Of a DNA stretch of 64,000 bases, positions 9,552 to 18,101 are shown in pieces. The position numbers were made by a program, and so were the translations under genes. The notes beneath the pieces were generated by a model. The model saw only the letters and a program-made list of their open reading frames with translations, did no database searches and was not told the origin of the DNA. Position 1 is the stretch's first letter; the number at the start of each line of letters is the position of its first letter. The stretch lies in NCBI RefSeq assembly GCF_002095385.1, contig NZ_MIPP01000008.1:1-64000 (forward strand), in the 5' to 3' direction. Source of the stretch: Pantoea eucrina. Its GTDB lineage: Bacteria; Pseudomonadota; Gammaproteobacteria; Enterobacterales; Enterobacteriaceae.

Positions 9552-9865
9552 GATGTTACCCTGTATTGGAATTCGAAAAATCCTCAACGCCGCCGGCTGT
9601 CTGCTATCAACTCAGTCCGCAGCGTTGAGAAAATTAAAGCATAGCCGTGAAAACGGGTTTTTCCCTGGCCAGCCATAGCAATTATTACCCGGGTAATTAT
9701 TGCGAACCGCGACAGAGTATACCGTTTTTATGTGATATTTGTCATGTTTTAGCCAGTAAGTGGTTACTTTTTAGCTAATTATATGGTCGTAAAGCGGTGT
9801 CAGAGGGGTAAAAAATATTTTACTTTTTTTGACATAACCCGCATGTCATGCGGGCTGTGATGAGG
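9552..9865 (-). promoter_or_regulatory. proP upstream region with near-perfect palindrome and a CRP-like site
   Basis: This 314-base region precedes proP. A 26-bp palindrome with one mismatched pair lies at 9678-9703 (arms 9678-9690 and 9691-9703, centre CCCGGG), about 127 bases upstream of the start codon. A weak CRP-like site TGTGA-N6-TCATG is at 9731-9746; E. coli proP P1 is CRP-controlled. The left flank near 9838-9854 holds the hairpin downstream of the phosphodiesterase gene. Confidence 0.45.
9838..9854 (-). terminator. Hairpin downstream of the EAL phosphodiesterase gene
   Basis: A 7-bp stem cccgcat/atgcggg with a 3-base loop, 11 bases after the phosphodiesterase stop. No clean T-run follows on the minus strand, so it may be a weak terminator. 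Confidence 0.4.
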
Positions 9866-11482
9866 TCAGTGCGATGCAGAGACAATACCGCTCAGCGGCT
9901 GGCTGCCATGCTCTTCCAGCCAGCGCAGAAAGGTCTGACTGGCGACAGGACGGGCATAATAATAGCCCTGAATAAACGTGACCTGACGCTGCTGCAGATA
10001 GGCGAGCTGCAGCGCGGTTTCCACCCCTTCGCCCAGCACCTCCAGCTTCAGCTTATGGCAGAGAGTGATAATCGCATCCAGCACCGGCGTTTCGATCTCC
10101 AGCCCCTCAATAGCGTTGATAAAGCCGCGATCGATCTTCAGGTAGTCGAGCGGGAAGGTCATCAAATAGGAGAGGGAGCAGTGGCCGGTGCCGAAATCGT
10201 CGATGGCGACTTTCATGCCCTGCGCCTGCAGAAAGCGCAGCTTGCGCGCCACCGCTTCGCCATCCTGAATCAGGCTGCGCTCGGTAAGTTCAAGCGTGAG
10301 CAGCATCTGCTTGTCGCGGATAGCGTGCGCAAATTGCATGATATCCTCAGTAAATTCCGCATGTTGCAGATGATCTGCCGCCAGATTAAACCCGAGGTGA
10401 AAACCTGGCATCACCGGCCAGCGGGCGATATCTTCACTCATCAGTTCCAGCAGATGGCGGGTGAGATCGACAATCATCCCCTCCGACTCCGCATGCGTAA
10501 TAAAAATATCGGGTCGCACCATCTCCCCATCGGGGAGTTGCCAGCGCAGCAGCGCTTCGGCGCCTGAGCAGCGCGCCAGGGTGTTGCTGTACACCGGCTG
10601 ATAGTGAACCGAGAACTGACGATTACGCATGGCGCGGCGGATTTCATCGGCCCAGGAGATACGCCGGCGCAGCCAGTTTGCCGTCAGTATCATCAGCATG
10701 ATTGAGAAGATTGAGGCCATCGGCAGGAAGATAAACAGCGCCTGTCGCCAGGCGGCGATCAGCTCTGCCGGCGGCACGGTTACGCTGACGCGAATAGGGT
10801 AACGCGGCGATTCACTCTGAAACAGAGTGCTCTGCATATAGTGTTCAGCTGGCGTTTTAGAGTTGCCGCTGGCGATAATTGCGCCTTCGCTGAACTGCAG
10901 GCTCATCTGATAGCCGCGGGACTCTCCCATGGCATGCATAAAGTCCATCAGATACTGGCCATCAATAACGGCCCAGAAGCCGCTGCTGTCCGGTAGCTGA
11001 CGCACGAAAATCACCGCCGCACGATGCGGTACGCCCGAGGTGCCTGGCAGTGAGAGGCTCCAGACGGCTTTATCCGTCACCGGCAGCGGACGCATTATCA
11101 TCGATTCAAGCGCGCCGTGATTAACGCCGTAAGCGGAGGAGCAGGTGATGTTATCGCCCTGCAGCATCCCCACCGAACGAAAGTAGGCGTTAAGCGTGCC
11201 GATGCGCTGCAGATGCTTTTCGATATCGCTGCAGGTCTGATGCTGGTATTGCTGCAGTTCGGCGATCATACCCCAGGCGTTGTCGCTCATTTTCTCCGCC
11301 TGAGCCAGCAGAATATTAGCTGTTGCCACCTGCTGCTGCCTGACCATATGGCGCGCTTCAATTGCCGTACAGACGATGCCCAGCACCAGCGGCAGCAGTC
11401 CGGCGCAGACAATATAGAGCCAGCCAAAATCACGACGTTTTTTACGCAGAGGCACCAGACTCTCCTCGGTGGGGTTAGGCAT
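9866..11482 (-). CDS. Cyclic-di-GMP phosphodiesterase with periplasmic CSS domain and EAL domain
   Basis: A 538-residue inner-membrane protein of the CSS-EAL class (E. coli PdeB/C/D/G/N type). Order: helix about 21-42; periplasmic CSS domain about 43-245 with Cys84 and the Cys114-Ser-Ser motif (ITCSSAYG); second helix about 246-270; cytoplasmic EAL domain about 280-530. EAL catalytic residues look complete: AEALLRW, the Asn of GFNLAAD, ELTERS, AIDDFGTGH, LKIDRGF and GEGVETALQ. It should therefore hydrolyse c-di-GMP to pGpG. In this family the CSS disulfide state controls activity. It stands alone downstream of yhhT; which family member it is cannot be told from sequence alone. Confidence 0.92.
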   Translation of the reverse strand: MPNPTEESLVPLRKKRRDFGWLYIVCAGLLPLVLGIVCTAIEARHMVRQQQVATANILLAQAEKMSDNAWGMIAELQQYQHQTCSDIEKHLQRIGTLNAYFRSVGMLQGDNITCSSAYGVNHGALESMIMRPLPVTDKAVWSLSLPGTSGVPHRAAVIFVRQLPDSSGFWAVIDGQYLMDFMHAMGESRGYQMSLQFSEGAIIASGNSKTPAEHYMQSTLFQSESPRYPIRVSVTVPPAELIAAWRQALFIFLPMASIFSIMLMILTANWLRRRISWADEIRRAMRNRQFSVHYQPVYSNTLARCSGAEALLRWQLPDGEMVRPDIFITHAESEGMIVDLTRHLLELMSEDIARWPVMPGFHLGFNLAADHLQHAEFTEDIMQFAHAIRDKQMLLTLELTERSLIQDGEAVARKLRFLQAQGMKVAIDDFGTGHCSLSYLMTFPLDYLKIDRGFINAIEGLEIETPVLDAIITLCHKLKLEVLGEGVETALQLAYLQQRQVTFIQGYYYARPVASQTFLRWLEEHGSQPLSGIVSASH

Positions 11483-11706
11483 TCATCAGCCGCGCCAGCA
11501 GCATAGCATCTTCTTTACGCTCTGCAGGGCTGTGAATCGTCTGCGATGCCACCCGCTGGCGTTAACGATCGCTGCCCGTTGCGCTTATCGCCCGCTTTTT
11601 CCCGCTCAATTTGCGTTTATCCAGCGGATAAATCGTGGTTTTGCGGTTAAAAGCAGCGATAAAGAGGTATTAATCGCTAAAAGCAAAACGGTGACGAGGC
11701 CGGATG

Positions 11707-12774
11707 CTATTTGATCTGCCGCTGCGGCTCGCGTCGTTTCAGGCGCGGCCTGCCGGTGCCAAGCATGATCGCCAGCCGGCTGCCGCCCGGCGTGGTTTCC
11801 ATCAGAATTTTTGTGACGCTGGTCAGCGGCACCGACAGCAGCATGCCGACCGGCCCCAGCAGCCAGCCCCAGAAAATCAGCGACAGAAAAACCACCAGCG
11901 TAGAGAGGCCCAGCCCGCGCCCCATAAGACGCGGTTCCAGCATATTGCCAAATACCATATGGATTGCGCTGAACAAAAACGCGACCAGCATCGCATCGTA
12001 AATATCATTCAGCACCAGCGCCTGAATAAACGGCGGGATACCGGCGATAATCGGGCCGATATTGGGAATAAAATTGAGTATAAAAGCCACCACGCCCCAG
12101 AAGAGCGCAAACTTCACGTCCAGCAGCAGCAGAACCAGCCATACAGAAAATCCGGTTATCAGGCTTACCAGCGTTTTCAGAGCCAGATAGTGGGTGACGC
12201 CTTTTAGCGCTTTATGCAGGCCCGCAATACGGATCTGCGGGTTTGTCAGGGCGTTGCGCATTTTATAAGGCAGGTGGTGCACTTCAAACAGCATAAACAC
12301 CACCGTCAGGATCAGCAGCACAATATTGGTCATCGCGCCGGAAAACTGCGCCAGTACCGTGGTTGCCATGTTCATGATCAGATTCGGGTCAAAGTGCTGC
12401 ACCAGCGTTTCGGTTGAAATATTAATATGAAAACCCGCCGCCAGATGCTGGATGACCGTCAGCTTCTGCTCCAGCATAGTGCGGATCTGCGGATAGGTAT
12501 CGCTGAATTCACCGACTGAGCTTGCCAGCACGGCGACCAGCAGCAGCATCATAATAAAGATAACGGTAATCACCAGTGAGATAGCGACGCCGCGGCGTAG
12601 CCCGCGACGCATCAGCGTGCTGACCAGCGGGTTGAGCACGATGGCCAGAAAACTGGCGAGCAGAAAGGGGACGAGTATGTCTGACGCGGCGCGGATGCCT
12701 GCCAGAATAATGACTAACATCGCCAGCTTGACCAGAATGTTCTGGCCAATTCTCTCCTGTGGCTTTTCGTTCAT
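11707..12774 (-). CDS. yhhT: AI-2E family transporter YhhT
   Basis: A 355-residue polytopic membrane protein of the AI-2E (TqsA/PerM) family, closest to E. coli YhhT, whose substrate is not established. Hydrophobic helices occur near residues 15-50, 60-85, 150-170 and in a cluster from about 205-320. Conserved family stretches are visible: MTVVFMLFEV-type at about 155-165, FILNFIPNIGPIIAGIPP at about 235-252 and GWLLGPVGMLLSVPLTSV near 310. The soluble insert at about 85-140 is usual. It is divergent from yhhS, the same pairing as in E. coli. A role in AI-2 export is only one member's function and cannot be assumed here. Confidence 0.93.
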   Translation of the reverse strand: MNEKPQERIGQNILVKLAMLVIILAGIRAASDILVPFLLASFLAIVLNPLVSTLMRRGLRRGVAISLVITVIFIMMLLLVAVLASSVGEFSDTYPQIRTMLEQKLTVIQHLAAGFHINISTETLVQHFDPNLIMNMATTVLAQFSGAMTNIVLLILTVVFMLFEVHHLPYKMRNALTNPQIRIAGLHKALKGVTHYLALKTLVSLITGFSVWLVLLLLDVKFALFWGVVAFILNFIPNIGPIIAGIPPFIQALVLNDIYDAMLVAFLFSAIHMVFGNMLEPRLMGRGLGLSTLVVFLSLIFWGWLLGPVGMLLSVPLTSVTKILMETTPGGSRLAIMLGTGRPRLKRREPQRQIK

Positions 12775-12978
12775 TGCTGCTCCTGCGGGGAATTTTTCTG
12801 ATCCAAGTGTAGCTGAAGGCGGGTAAGAGATTGTTTATACACGTGCAGGCAGGGCAGACGCCAGGGCACAGCGCCAGAAACAGGAGCGCGATCCAGGGCG
12901 TTCAGCAGATGCATACCCTCTGAAAAGGCGTATAGTTAATTTTCTGTTATCAAATGCCTGTCGTGAGCGCGTTTATCT

Positions 12979-14187
12979 ATGCCTGACCTGCCTGCTGCTG
13001 CGGAACAGAGCCGTCTCCGGCTGAATCTGCAGATTCTTTCTATTGTGAAGTTTAATTTCGCCACCTATCTGACTATCGGGCTGCCGCTGGCGGTGCTGCC
13101 CGGGTTCGTTCATGACAATCTGGGGTATAGCGCGTTCTGGGCCGGGGTGGTGATTAGCCTGCAGTATATCGCCACGCTGCTGAGCCGGCCCTATGCCGGA
13201 CGCTTTGCCGATAGCTGGGGACCCAAGCGCGTGGTCGTACTGGGGCTGGCAGGCAGCCTGCTGAGCGGCCTCTGTATGCTCTTCTCCGCCCTGGCACAGG
13301 AGCAGGCGCTACTTAGCCTGACGCTGCTCTGCCTGGGGCGCATTATTCTCGGCGTTGGCCAGAGCTTTTGCGGCACCGGGACATCGCTGTGGGGCGTGGC
13401 GAAAGCGGGTTCTCTGCATATCGGGCGCGTTATCTCCTGGAACGGCATTGTCACCTATGGCGCCATGGCGCTGGGTGCGCCGCTGGGCGTTGCGCTGTTT
13501 CGCAGTGGCGGGCTGCTGCAGCTCTCAGGGGTAATTGTGGCCATCAGCCTGCTGGCGATGGTGCTGGCGCTGCCACGTGCGGCGGTTAAAGGCAGTAAAG
13601 CGCGCCCGCTGCCGTTCCGTGCGGTCCTGGGAAAAATATATGGCTATGGCGTGCTGCTGGCGATGGGGTCGGCCGGATTTGGCGTGATTGCGACCTTTAT
13701 TACCCTGTTCTACCGCGAACGTGGCTGGGAAGGGGCGGCGTTTGCCCTGACGCTGTTCAGCAGTGCGTTCGTGGGTATGCGCCTGCTGTTTCCGGATGCG
13801 ATTAACAAATGGGGCGGGCTGCGCGTCGCCAGCGTCTGCTTTGCCATTGAGGCAGCGGGCCTGTTTCTGGTCGCAGGTGCGGCCGATCCGTGGATGGCGA
13901 AGCTGGGGGCTTTTCTGACCGGCGCCGGCTTTTCTCTGGTATTTCCGGCTATCGGCGTCGTCGCGGTCAAAGCGGTGCCGCAGCAGAATCAGGGCAGTGC
14001 GCTGGCAACCTATACCGCTTTTATGGATCTGGCGCTGGGCATCACGGGACCCCTTGCTGGCCTGATCATGAGCTATGCCGGCGTGTCCCGGGTCTATCTG
14101 CTGACGGCGCTGCTGGTCTGCATCGCGCTGGGCTGCACGCTCTATATGCTGAAATCCCGCCAGCCGGACAGCGCGGAGACGCCATAA
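12979..14187 (+). CDS. yhhS: MFS transporter YhhS
   Basis: A 402-residue major facilitator with 12 predicted helices, matching E. coli YhhS over its length. Signatures include FNFATYLTIGLPLAVLPGFVHD at about 17-38, the loop 2-3 motif GRFADSWGPKRVV near residue 75, RIILGVGQSFCGTG near 118, and the second-half VVAVKAVPQQNQGSALATYTAFMD near 330. It probably exports drugs or metabolites; E. coli overexpression phenotypes are weak and the substrate is unknown. ATG 12979 has only a poor ribosome site. It diverges from yhhT. Confidence 0.94.
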   Translation: MPDLPAAAEQSRLRLNLQILSIVKFNFATYLTIGLPLAVLPGFVHDNLGYSAFWAGVVISLQYIATLLSRPYAGRFADSWGPKRVVVLGLAGSLLSGLCMLFSALAQEQALLSLTLLCLGRIILGVGQSFCGTGTSLWGVAKAGSLHIGRVISWNGIVTYGAMALGAPLGVALFRSGGLLQLSGVIVAISLLAMVLALPRAAVKGSKARPLPFRAVLGKIYGYGVLLAMGSAGFGVIATFITLFYRERGWEGAAFALTLFSSAFVGMRLLFPDAINKWGGLRVASVCFAIEAAGLFLVAGAADPWMAKLGAFLTGAGFSLVFPAIGVVAVKAVPQQNQGSALATYTAFMDLALGITGPLAGLIMSYAGVSRVYLLTALLVCIALGCTLYMLKSRQPDSAETP

Positions 14188-14208
14188 AAAAAGGCCCCGA
14201 CCGGGGCC
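14186..14208 (-). terminator. Hairpin after yhhS, oriented as a minus-strand terminator
   Basis: A GC-rich stem ggccccg/cggggcc (14193-14208) preceded on the plus strand by seven A. That gives a stem plus T-run when read on the minus strand, not the plus strand. It suggests a minus-strand transcript arriving from the 14.2-14.6 kb gap, although it may also slow yhhS transcription. Confidence 0.6.
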
Positions 14209-14367
14209 AGCAACGGCAAAAGTATCCCTGAGGGACACAGATAAGGATCGCTGAGCACTTCATGCAGGCAGAGATACTGATGGAAAAGAGGAGAACATTT
14301 GTTTCAAAATAAGTAAATAATGAAATGTAAAACAGTAGATCCGCTTCGCAAAAATGCGTCGTTAACA

Positions 14368-14463
14368 TTATCTGCAGTAACCAGAACGTTGGCTGATGAG
14401 AGTAATCAGCGCCCCGCCAGCCAGAAAAAATGCGATCCAGCCCGCTAAAAGAAAATCTTCCAA
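14368..14463 (-). CDS. Possible 31-residue single-helix membrane protein
   Basis: A short minus-strand frame from TTG (14461-14463) to TAA (14368-14370), ending about 160 bases before a minus-strand-oriented terminator. The peptide starts MEDFLLAGWIAFFLAGG, continues ALITLIS and ends in a polar QRSGYCR tail. That is a typical layout for a small single-pass inner-membrane protein: an acidic start, about 18 hydrophobic residues, then a basic end. Codons look native. Against it: the TTG start has no visible Shine-Dalgarno site, the frame opens only two codons before, and I do not recognise a family. It lies inside the iolA leader, next to an IolR-like site. Confidence 0.3.
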   Translation of the reverse strand: MEDFLLAGWIAFFLAGGALITLISQRSGYCR

Positions 14464-14474
14464 AAAAGATTATT

Positions 14475-14490
14475 TGAAAAATTTATTTCA
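14475..14490 (+). promoter_or_regulatory. IolR-like operator upstream of iolAB
   Basis: A perfect inverted repeat TGAAA-N6-TTTCA, about 100 bases upstream of the iolA start. The same GRAA-N6-TTYC layout recurs before iolR, iolC and iolD. Confidence 0.5.
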
Positions 14491-14591
14491 TTGTAATAGC
14501 TTCATAGCACGCTTTTCATCTCACCTGCCCGGGTAGCCTGACGCTGACCCTTTGCTGCCTGCAGGGCCCTTTACATCAATGAGGCATCGAC

Positions 14592-16097
14592 ATGACTATT
14601 ATTGGAAACTTTATCGGTGGCAGCATCACGCACAGCGCCAGTAATGAAACCATTCCGGTTTACGATCCGGCAACCGGCAAAGTGGTGCGTGAGCTGACGC
14701 AAAGCACCGCTGCAGAAGTAGAGCAGGCGATTGCGGTAGCGCACGCTGCCTTTCCGGAATGGTCGAAAACCGCGCCGCTGCGTCGTGCGCGCGTCATGTT
14801 TAATTTCAAAGCGCTGATGGAAAAGCACCGTGATGAGCTGGCAGCCCTGATCGTCTCAGAACATGGCAAGGTCTGGTCAGATGCGCTCGGTGAGCTGACG
14901 CGCGGTATTGAGGTGATTGAGTTTGCCTGCGGCATTCCGCACCTGCTGAAAGGCGAAAACTCGCCGGGCGTAGGCACCGGCGTTGACAGCTACTCACTGA
15001 TGCAACCGGTGGGCGTGGTGGCAGGCATTACGCCATTTAACTTCCCGGCGATGGTGCCGCTCTGGATGTTCCCGATCGCACTGGCGTGCGGAAATACCTT
15101 TATTCTCAAACCACCGGCTCTGGATCCGTCCGCATCGGTGCGTATGGCGGAGCTGCTGAAAGAAGCGGGCCTGCCGGATGGCGTATTCAACGTTGTGCAC
15201 TCATCTAATGATGACGCAGAACAGCTGTATAAAGATCCGCGCATCGCGGCCGTCAGCTTTGTCGGCTCATCCGGGGTTGCGGAGCACATCTATAAAACGG
15301 CCAGCGCGCACGGTAAACGCGTACAGGCGTTTGGCGCAGCGAAAAACCACGCTATCGTCATGCCGGATGCCGATCTGGATGCCACCGTCAATGCCATCAT
15401 GGGTGGTGCGTTTGGCTCAGCGGGCGAGCGCTGCATGGCGCTGCCGGTAGTGGTTGCCGTCGGCGATGATACCGCGGACAAACTGATCGCCCGCCTGACG
15501 CCGCTGATCAAAGCGCTGCGCGTGGGGCCCGGCATGCAGCAGGGCGCGGAAGAGAATGAGATGGGTCCGGTGGTCTCTGCCGCTCATCAGAAAAAAGTGC
15601 TCGGCTACATCGATAAAGGTGAGCAGGAGGGGGCGAAGCTGGTGGTCGATGGCCGCACTATCCGGGTCGCGGGCCATGAAGAGGGCTACTATGTAGGCGG
15701 CACGCTGTTCGATAATGTCACCTCCGATATGGTGATCTGGCGTGAGGAGATCTTTGGCCCGGTGCTGAGCATTATGCGCGCCAGCGACTATAGCAGCGCA
15801 CTGCAGCTGGTTAACAGCCATGAGTTTGGTAACGGCAGCGCCATCTTTACCAGCAATGGCCACACCGCGCGCGAGTTTATTCAGAACGTCGAGGCGGGCA
15901 TGGTGGGCGTAAACGTTCCGGTGCCGGTTCCTATGGCGTTCCACAGCTTTGGCGGCTGGAAACGTTCCGTGTTTGGTGCGCTGAATGTGCACGGCCCGGA
16001 TGGCGTACGTTTCTATACGCGGATGAAAACTGCCACCGTACGCTGGCCCAGCGGCCAGCAGACCGTATCGGAATTCAGTATGCCTACGCTGGGTTGA
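14592..16097 (+). CDS. iolA: Methylmalonate-semialdehyde dehydrogenase (CoA-acylating)
   Basis: Last step of inositol catabolism: converts malonate semialdehyde (or methylmalonate semialdehyde) plus CoA and NAD+ to acetyl-CoA (or propionyl-CoA) and CO2. The 501-residue protein is a full-length ALDH. It has the NAD-binding segment FVGSSGVAEHIY near 223-234 and the nucleophile Cys281 in GSAGERCMALP. The general-base Glu of ordinary ALDHs is absent (FGAAKNH at about 248), as expected for CoA-dependent MMSDH enzymes. It is followed after 20 bases by iolB, forming an iolAB unit upstream of the convergent iolR. An IolR-like site lies in its leader. IolA/MmsA assignment is supported by the iol neighbours. 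Confidence 0.95.
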   Translation: MTIIGNFIGGSITHSASNETIPVYDPATGKVVRELTQSTAAEVEQAIAVAHAAFPEWSKTAPLRRARVMFNFKALMEKHRDELAALIVSEHGKVWSDALGELTRGIEVIEFACGIPHLLKGENSPGVGTGVDSYSLMQPVGVVAGITPFNFPAMVPLWMFPIALACGNTFILKPPALDPSASVRMAELLKEAGLPDGVFNVVHSSNDDAEQLYKDPRIAAVSFVGSSGVAEHIYKTASAHGKRVQAFGAAKNHAIVMPDADLDATVNAIMGGAFGSAGERCMALPVVVAVGDDTADKLIARLTPLIKALRVGPGMQQGAEENEMGPVVSAAHQKKVLGYIDKGEQEGAKLVVDGRTIRVAGHEEGYYVGGTLFDNVTSDMVIWREEIFGPVLSIMRASDYSSALQLVNSHEFGNGSAIFTSNGHTAREFIQNVEAGMVGVNVPVPVPMAFHSFGGWKRSVFGALNVHGPDGVRFYTRMKTATVRWPSGQQTVSEFSMPTLG

Positions 16098-16117
16098 GAC
16101 GGTCACAGGAGGAAAGC

Positions 16118-16936
16118 ATGTCCCTGATTTCAAAAGCACAGCAGCCTGACAGCAGCGGTCGTATTCAGCACGTCACGCCGCAGAGCGCAGGCTGGGAATA
16201 CGTTGGCTTTGCGGCTTACCTGCTAAAGCAGGGCGAGACGCTGACGCTGCAGAGTGGTGAGAAAGAGCTCTGCCTGGTGCTGGTCGCCGGGCGGGCGTCG
16301 GTTAAAACCCGTCACGCTGCCTTTGCCGGTATTGGCAAGCGCATGTCGCCGTTTGAGCGGACTCCCCCGTGGTCAGTCTATGTGCCGCACCACGATCAGG
16401 TGGAGATCACCGCAGAAACCGATCTTGAGCTGGCCGTATGCAGCGCGCCGGGACATGGCGATCTGCCGGCCCGGCTCATCCCGCCGGAAGAGGTAGGCAT
16501 TGAGCATCGCGGCAAAGGGCGTAACCAGCGTCTGGTGCATAATATTCTGCCGGATAACAAAGCGGCGGACAGCCTGCTGGTGGTGGAGGTTTATACCGGT
16601 GAAGGAGCGACCAGCTCCTGGCCAAGCCATAAGCATGATGATAAAGCGAGCCCGGATGAGACCTATCTGGAGGAGACCTACTACCATCGCTTTGATCCGG
16701 AACCCGGTTTTGCTATGCAGCGGGTCTATACCGACGATCGCTCGCTGGATGTCTGTATGGCGCCCGGCAATCGCGATGTGGTCATGGTGCCACGCGGTTA
16801 CCACCCGGTCGCCACGCTGGCGGGCTATGACAACTACTATCTCAACGTAATGGCGGGACCGGTACGGCAGTGGAAATTTACCTGGGAGAAAGATCACGCC
16901 TGGGTAAACAGCGATAGCTATCCACGCAGCCGCTGA
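16118..16936 (+). CDS. iolB: 5-deoxy-glucuronate isomerase
   Basis: Converts 5-deoxy-D-glucuronate to 2-deoxy-5-keto-D-gluconate. The 272-residue protein is a bicupin of the KduI/IolB fold. The second cupin carries the metal-ligand cluster SWPSHKHDDKASPDETYLEETYYHRF, with paired His, Glu and a downstream His in VPRGYHPVAT. The frame extends 8 codons upstream and overlaps iolA, but ATG 16118 follows an excellent aggagga site, so it is the start. It is in an operon with iolA and ends at a shared terminator with iolR. Confidence 0.95.
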   Translation: MSLISKAQQPDSSGRIQHVTPQSAGWEYVGFAAYLLKQGETLTLQSGEKELCLVLVAGRASVKTRHAAFAGIGKRMSPFERTPPWSVYVPHHDQVEITAETDLELAVCSAPGHGDLPARLIPPEEVGIEHRGKGRNQRLVHNILPDNKAADSLLVVEVYTGEGATSSWPSHKHDDKASPDETYLEETYYHRFDPEPGFAMQRVYTDDRSLDVCMAPGNRDVVMVPRGYHPVATLAGYDNYYLNVMAGPVRQWKFTWEKDHAWVNSDSYPRSR

Positions 16937-16953
16937 GTCGCGGTATGGAGGGT

Positions 16954-16985
16954 AAAAGGGCAGCCAGCGCGCTGCCCTTTTTTAT
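16954..16985. terminator. Bidirectional terminator between iolB and iolR
   Basis: An 11-bp stem (16954-16964 with 16971-16981), six-base loop. T-runs follow on both strands and serve the convergent iolAB and iolR transcripts. Confidence 0.85.
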
Positions 16986-16993
16986 GGGTGCAG

Positions 16994-17839
16994 TTATTCC
17001 GGCTCGCTGCTGTTAGTCAGCGCCAGCGACACGGCCAGCGTCTGCGCCAGGCAGAGTGAAGCAACCTGAGAACGGAATCCATCGACCTGCGCTTCACGAA
17101 CCACAAAACAGACGTCGCTGAAGGCGGCCAGCGGGCTGACCTGACTGTCGGTGATAGCGATCTGATGCGCGCCGCGTCGGGCGCCCAGCTCGACCAGCTC
17201 AACGGCTTCGCGGGCGTAGGGCGAGTAGCTGATAGCGATCACCACATCTTTGGGATTCACCATGCTCAGCTGCTCGGCAAACATGCCGCCGAGACCGTCA
17301 ATCAGGAACGCGCGGCGCTCAAGGTGACGCAGCGCATACACCAGATAAGAAGCCACACTGAAGGAGCGGCGCAGGCCAATAATGTAGATATTCTCCGCCT
17401 CATTCAGCATCTGTACCGCTTTGTTGAGCTGTTCAGGGTTTATCTGCATCGCCAGCTGCTGCAGCGCCTGACTGTTAACCATGGTGAAGACGTTGAGGAT
17501 CTCCATCGGGCTTTCCGGCGAGCTGGCGCTGTCATCGGTGGCCGTCTGGCGAAACAGGCGCGCGCGCTCGGTATAATTAACGGTCTCTTCCATCAGATGC
17601 TGACGAAACACCTGTTTCATTTCATTGAAGCCGCTGAAGCCAAAAGCGTTGGCAAAACGGATCAGCGTGGAGGGCGGTACATCAGCCTGCTGAGCGATAG
17701 AGGCGACGGTATCAAAAGCGATGCTGTTGCTGTTATCGAGAATATAACGAGCCACCTGCTTCAGACGCTTGCTCAGCGTCTCGTAGCGACGACGGATATC
17801 GTCCTGTAGCAGAGTGAGCTGGGTTGGATTATTGGTCAT
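16994..17839 (-). CDS. iolR: RpiR/MurR-family regulator of inositol catabolism
   Basis: A 281-residue RpiR-family regulator. The N-terminal helix-turn-helix covers about residues 35-75 (DTVASIAQQADVPPSTLIRFANAFGFSGFNEMK). A SIS sugar-phosphate-binding domain covers about 130-265 (IYIIGLRRSFSVASYLVYAL; VVIAISYSPYAREAVEL). It lies inside the iol cluster between iolAB and iolC and is the obvious local regulator. By analogy with enterobacterial IolR it should repress in the absence of an inositol intermediate. An operator-like repeat in its own leader (17901-17916) suggests autoregulation. It is a separate unit from iolC: 262 bases and a hairpin separate them, and both are on the minus strand. 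Confidence 0.9.
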   Translation of the reverse strand: MTNNPTQLTLLQDDIRRRYETLSKRLKQVARYILDNSNSIAFDTVASIAQQADVPPSTLIRFANAFGFSGFNEMKQVFRQHLMEETVNYTERARLFRQTATDDSASSPESPMEILNVFTMVNSQALQQLAMQINPEQLNKAVQMLNEAENIYIIGLRRSFSVASYLVYALRHLERRAFLIDGLGGMFAEQLSMVNPKDVVIAISYSPYAREAVELVELGARRGAHQIAITDSQVSPLAAFSDVCFVVREAQVDGFRSQVASLCLAQTLAVSLALTNSSEPE

Positions 17840-17900
17840 TGCTTCGGCCCGTTAACAAAAGAAAAATGGCTGGATAATGAGCGCTATAGTACCAGATGGA

Positions 17901-17916
17901 TGGAAAATTTCATTCA
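17901..17916 (-). promoter_or_regulatory. IolR-like operator upstream of iolR
   Basis: TGGAA-N6-ATTCA, about 60 bases upstream of the iolR start. It follows the same GRAA-N6-WTTC layout as the sites before iolA, iolC and iolD and suggests autoregulation. Confidence 0.45.
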
Positions 17917-18052
17917 ATTGTCATCAGCAGCGCATCTATTTCATTGGATTATGCAATACCTCACAAAACCGCGTGGCGGCAGTACGGTTTGCGGTGAAGT
18001 AATCGGAGGCTGGAAAGAGAGAGGCACGGGAAAGAGCTGAAGCAGAGGGTTG

Positions 18053-18078
18053 CACCCTCTCCGCCAGGGGAGAGGGTG
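18053..18078 (-). terminator. Intergenic hairpin after iolC
   Basis: A 10-bp stem caccctctcc/ggagagggtg with a 6-base loop, 24 bases past the iolC stop. No T-run follows on the minus strand. It resembles the GC-rich palindromes often scattered in Pantoea/Erwinia intergenic space, but I see only this copy here. Confidence 0.4.
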
Positions 18079-18101
18079 TGCGGAAACAATGCCCGCCGGA
18101 C

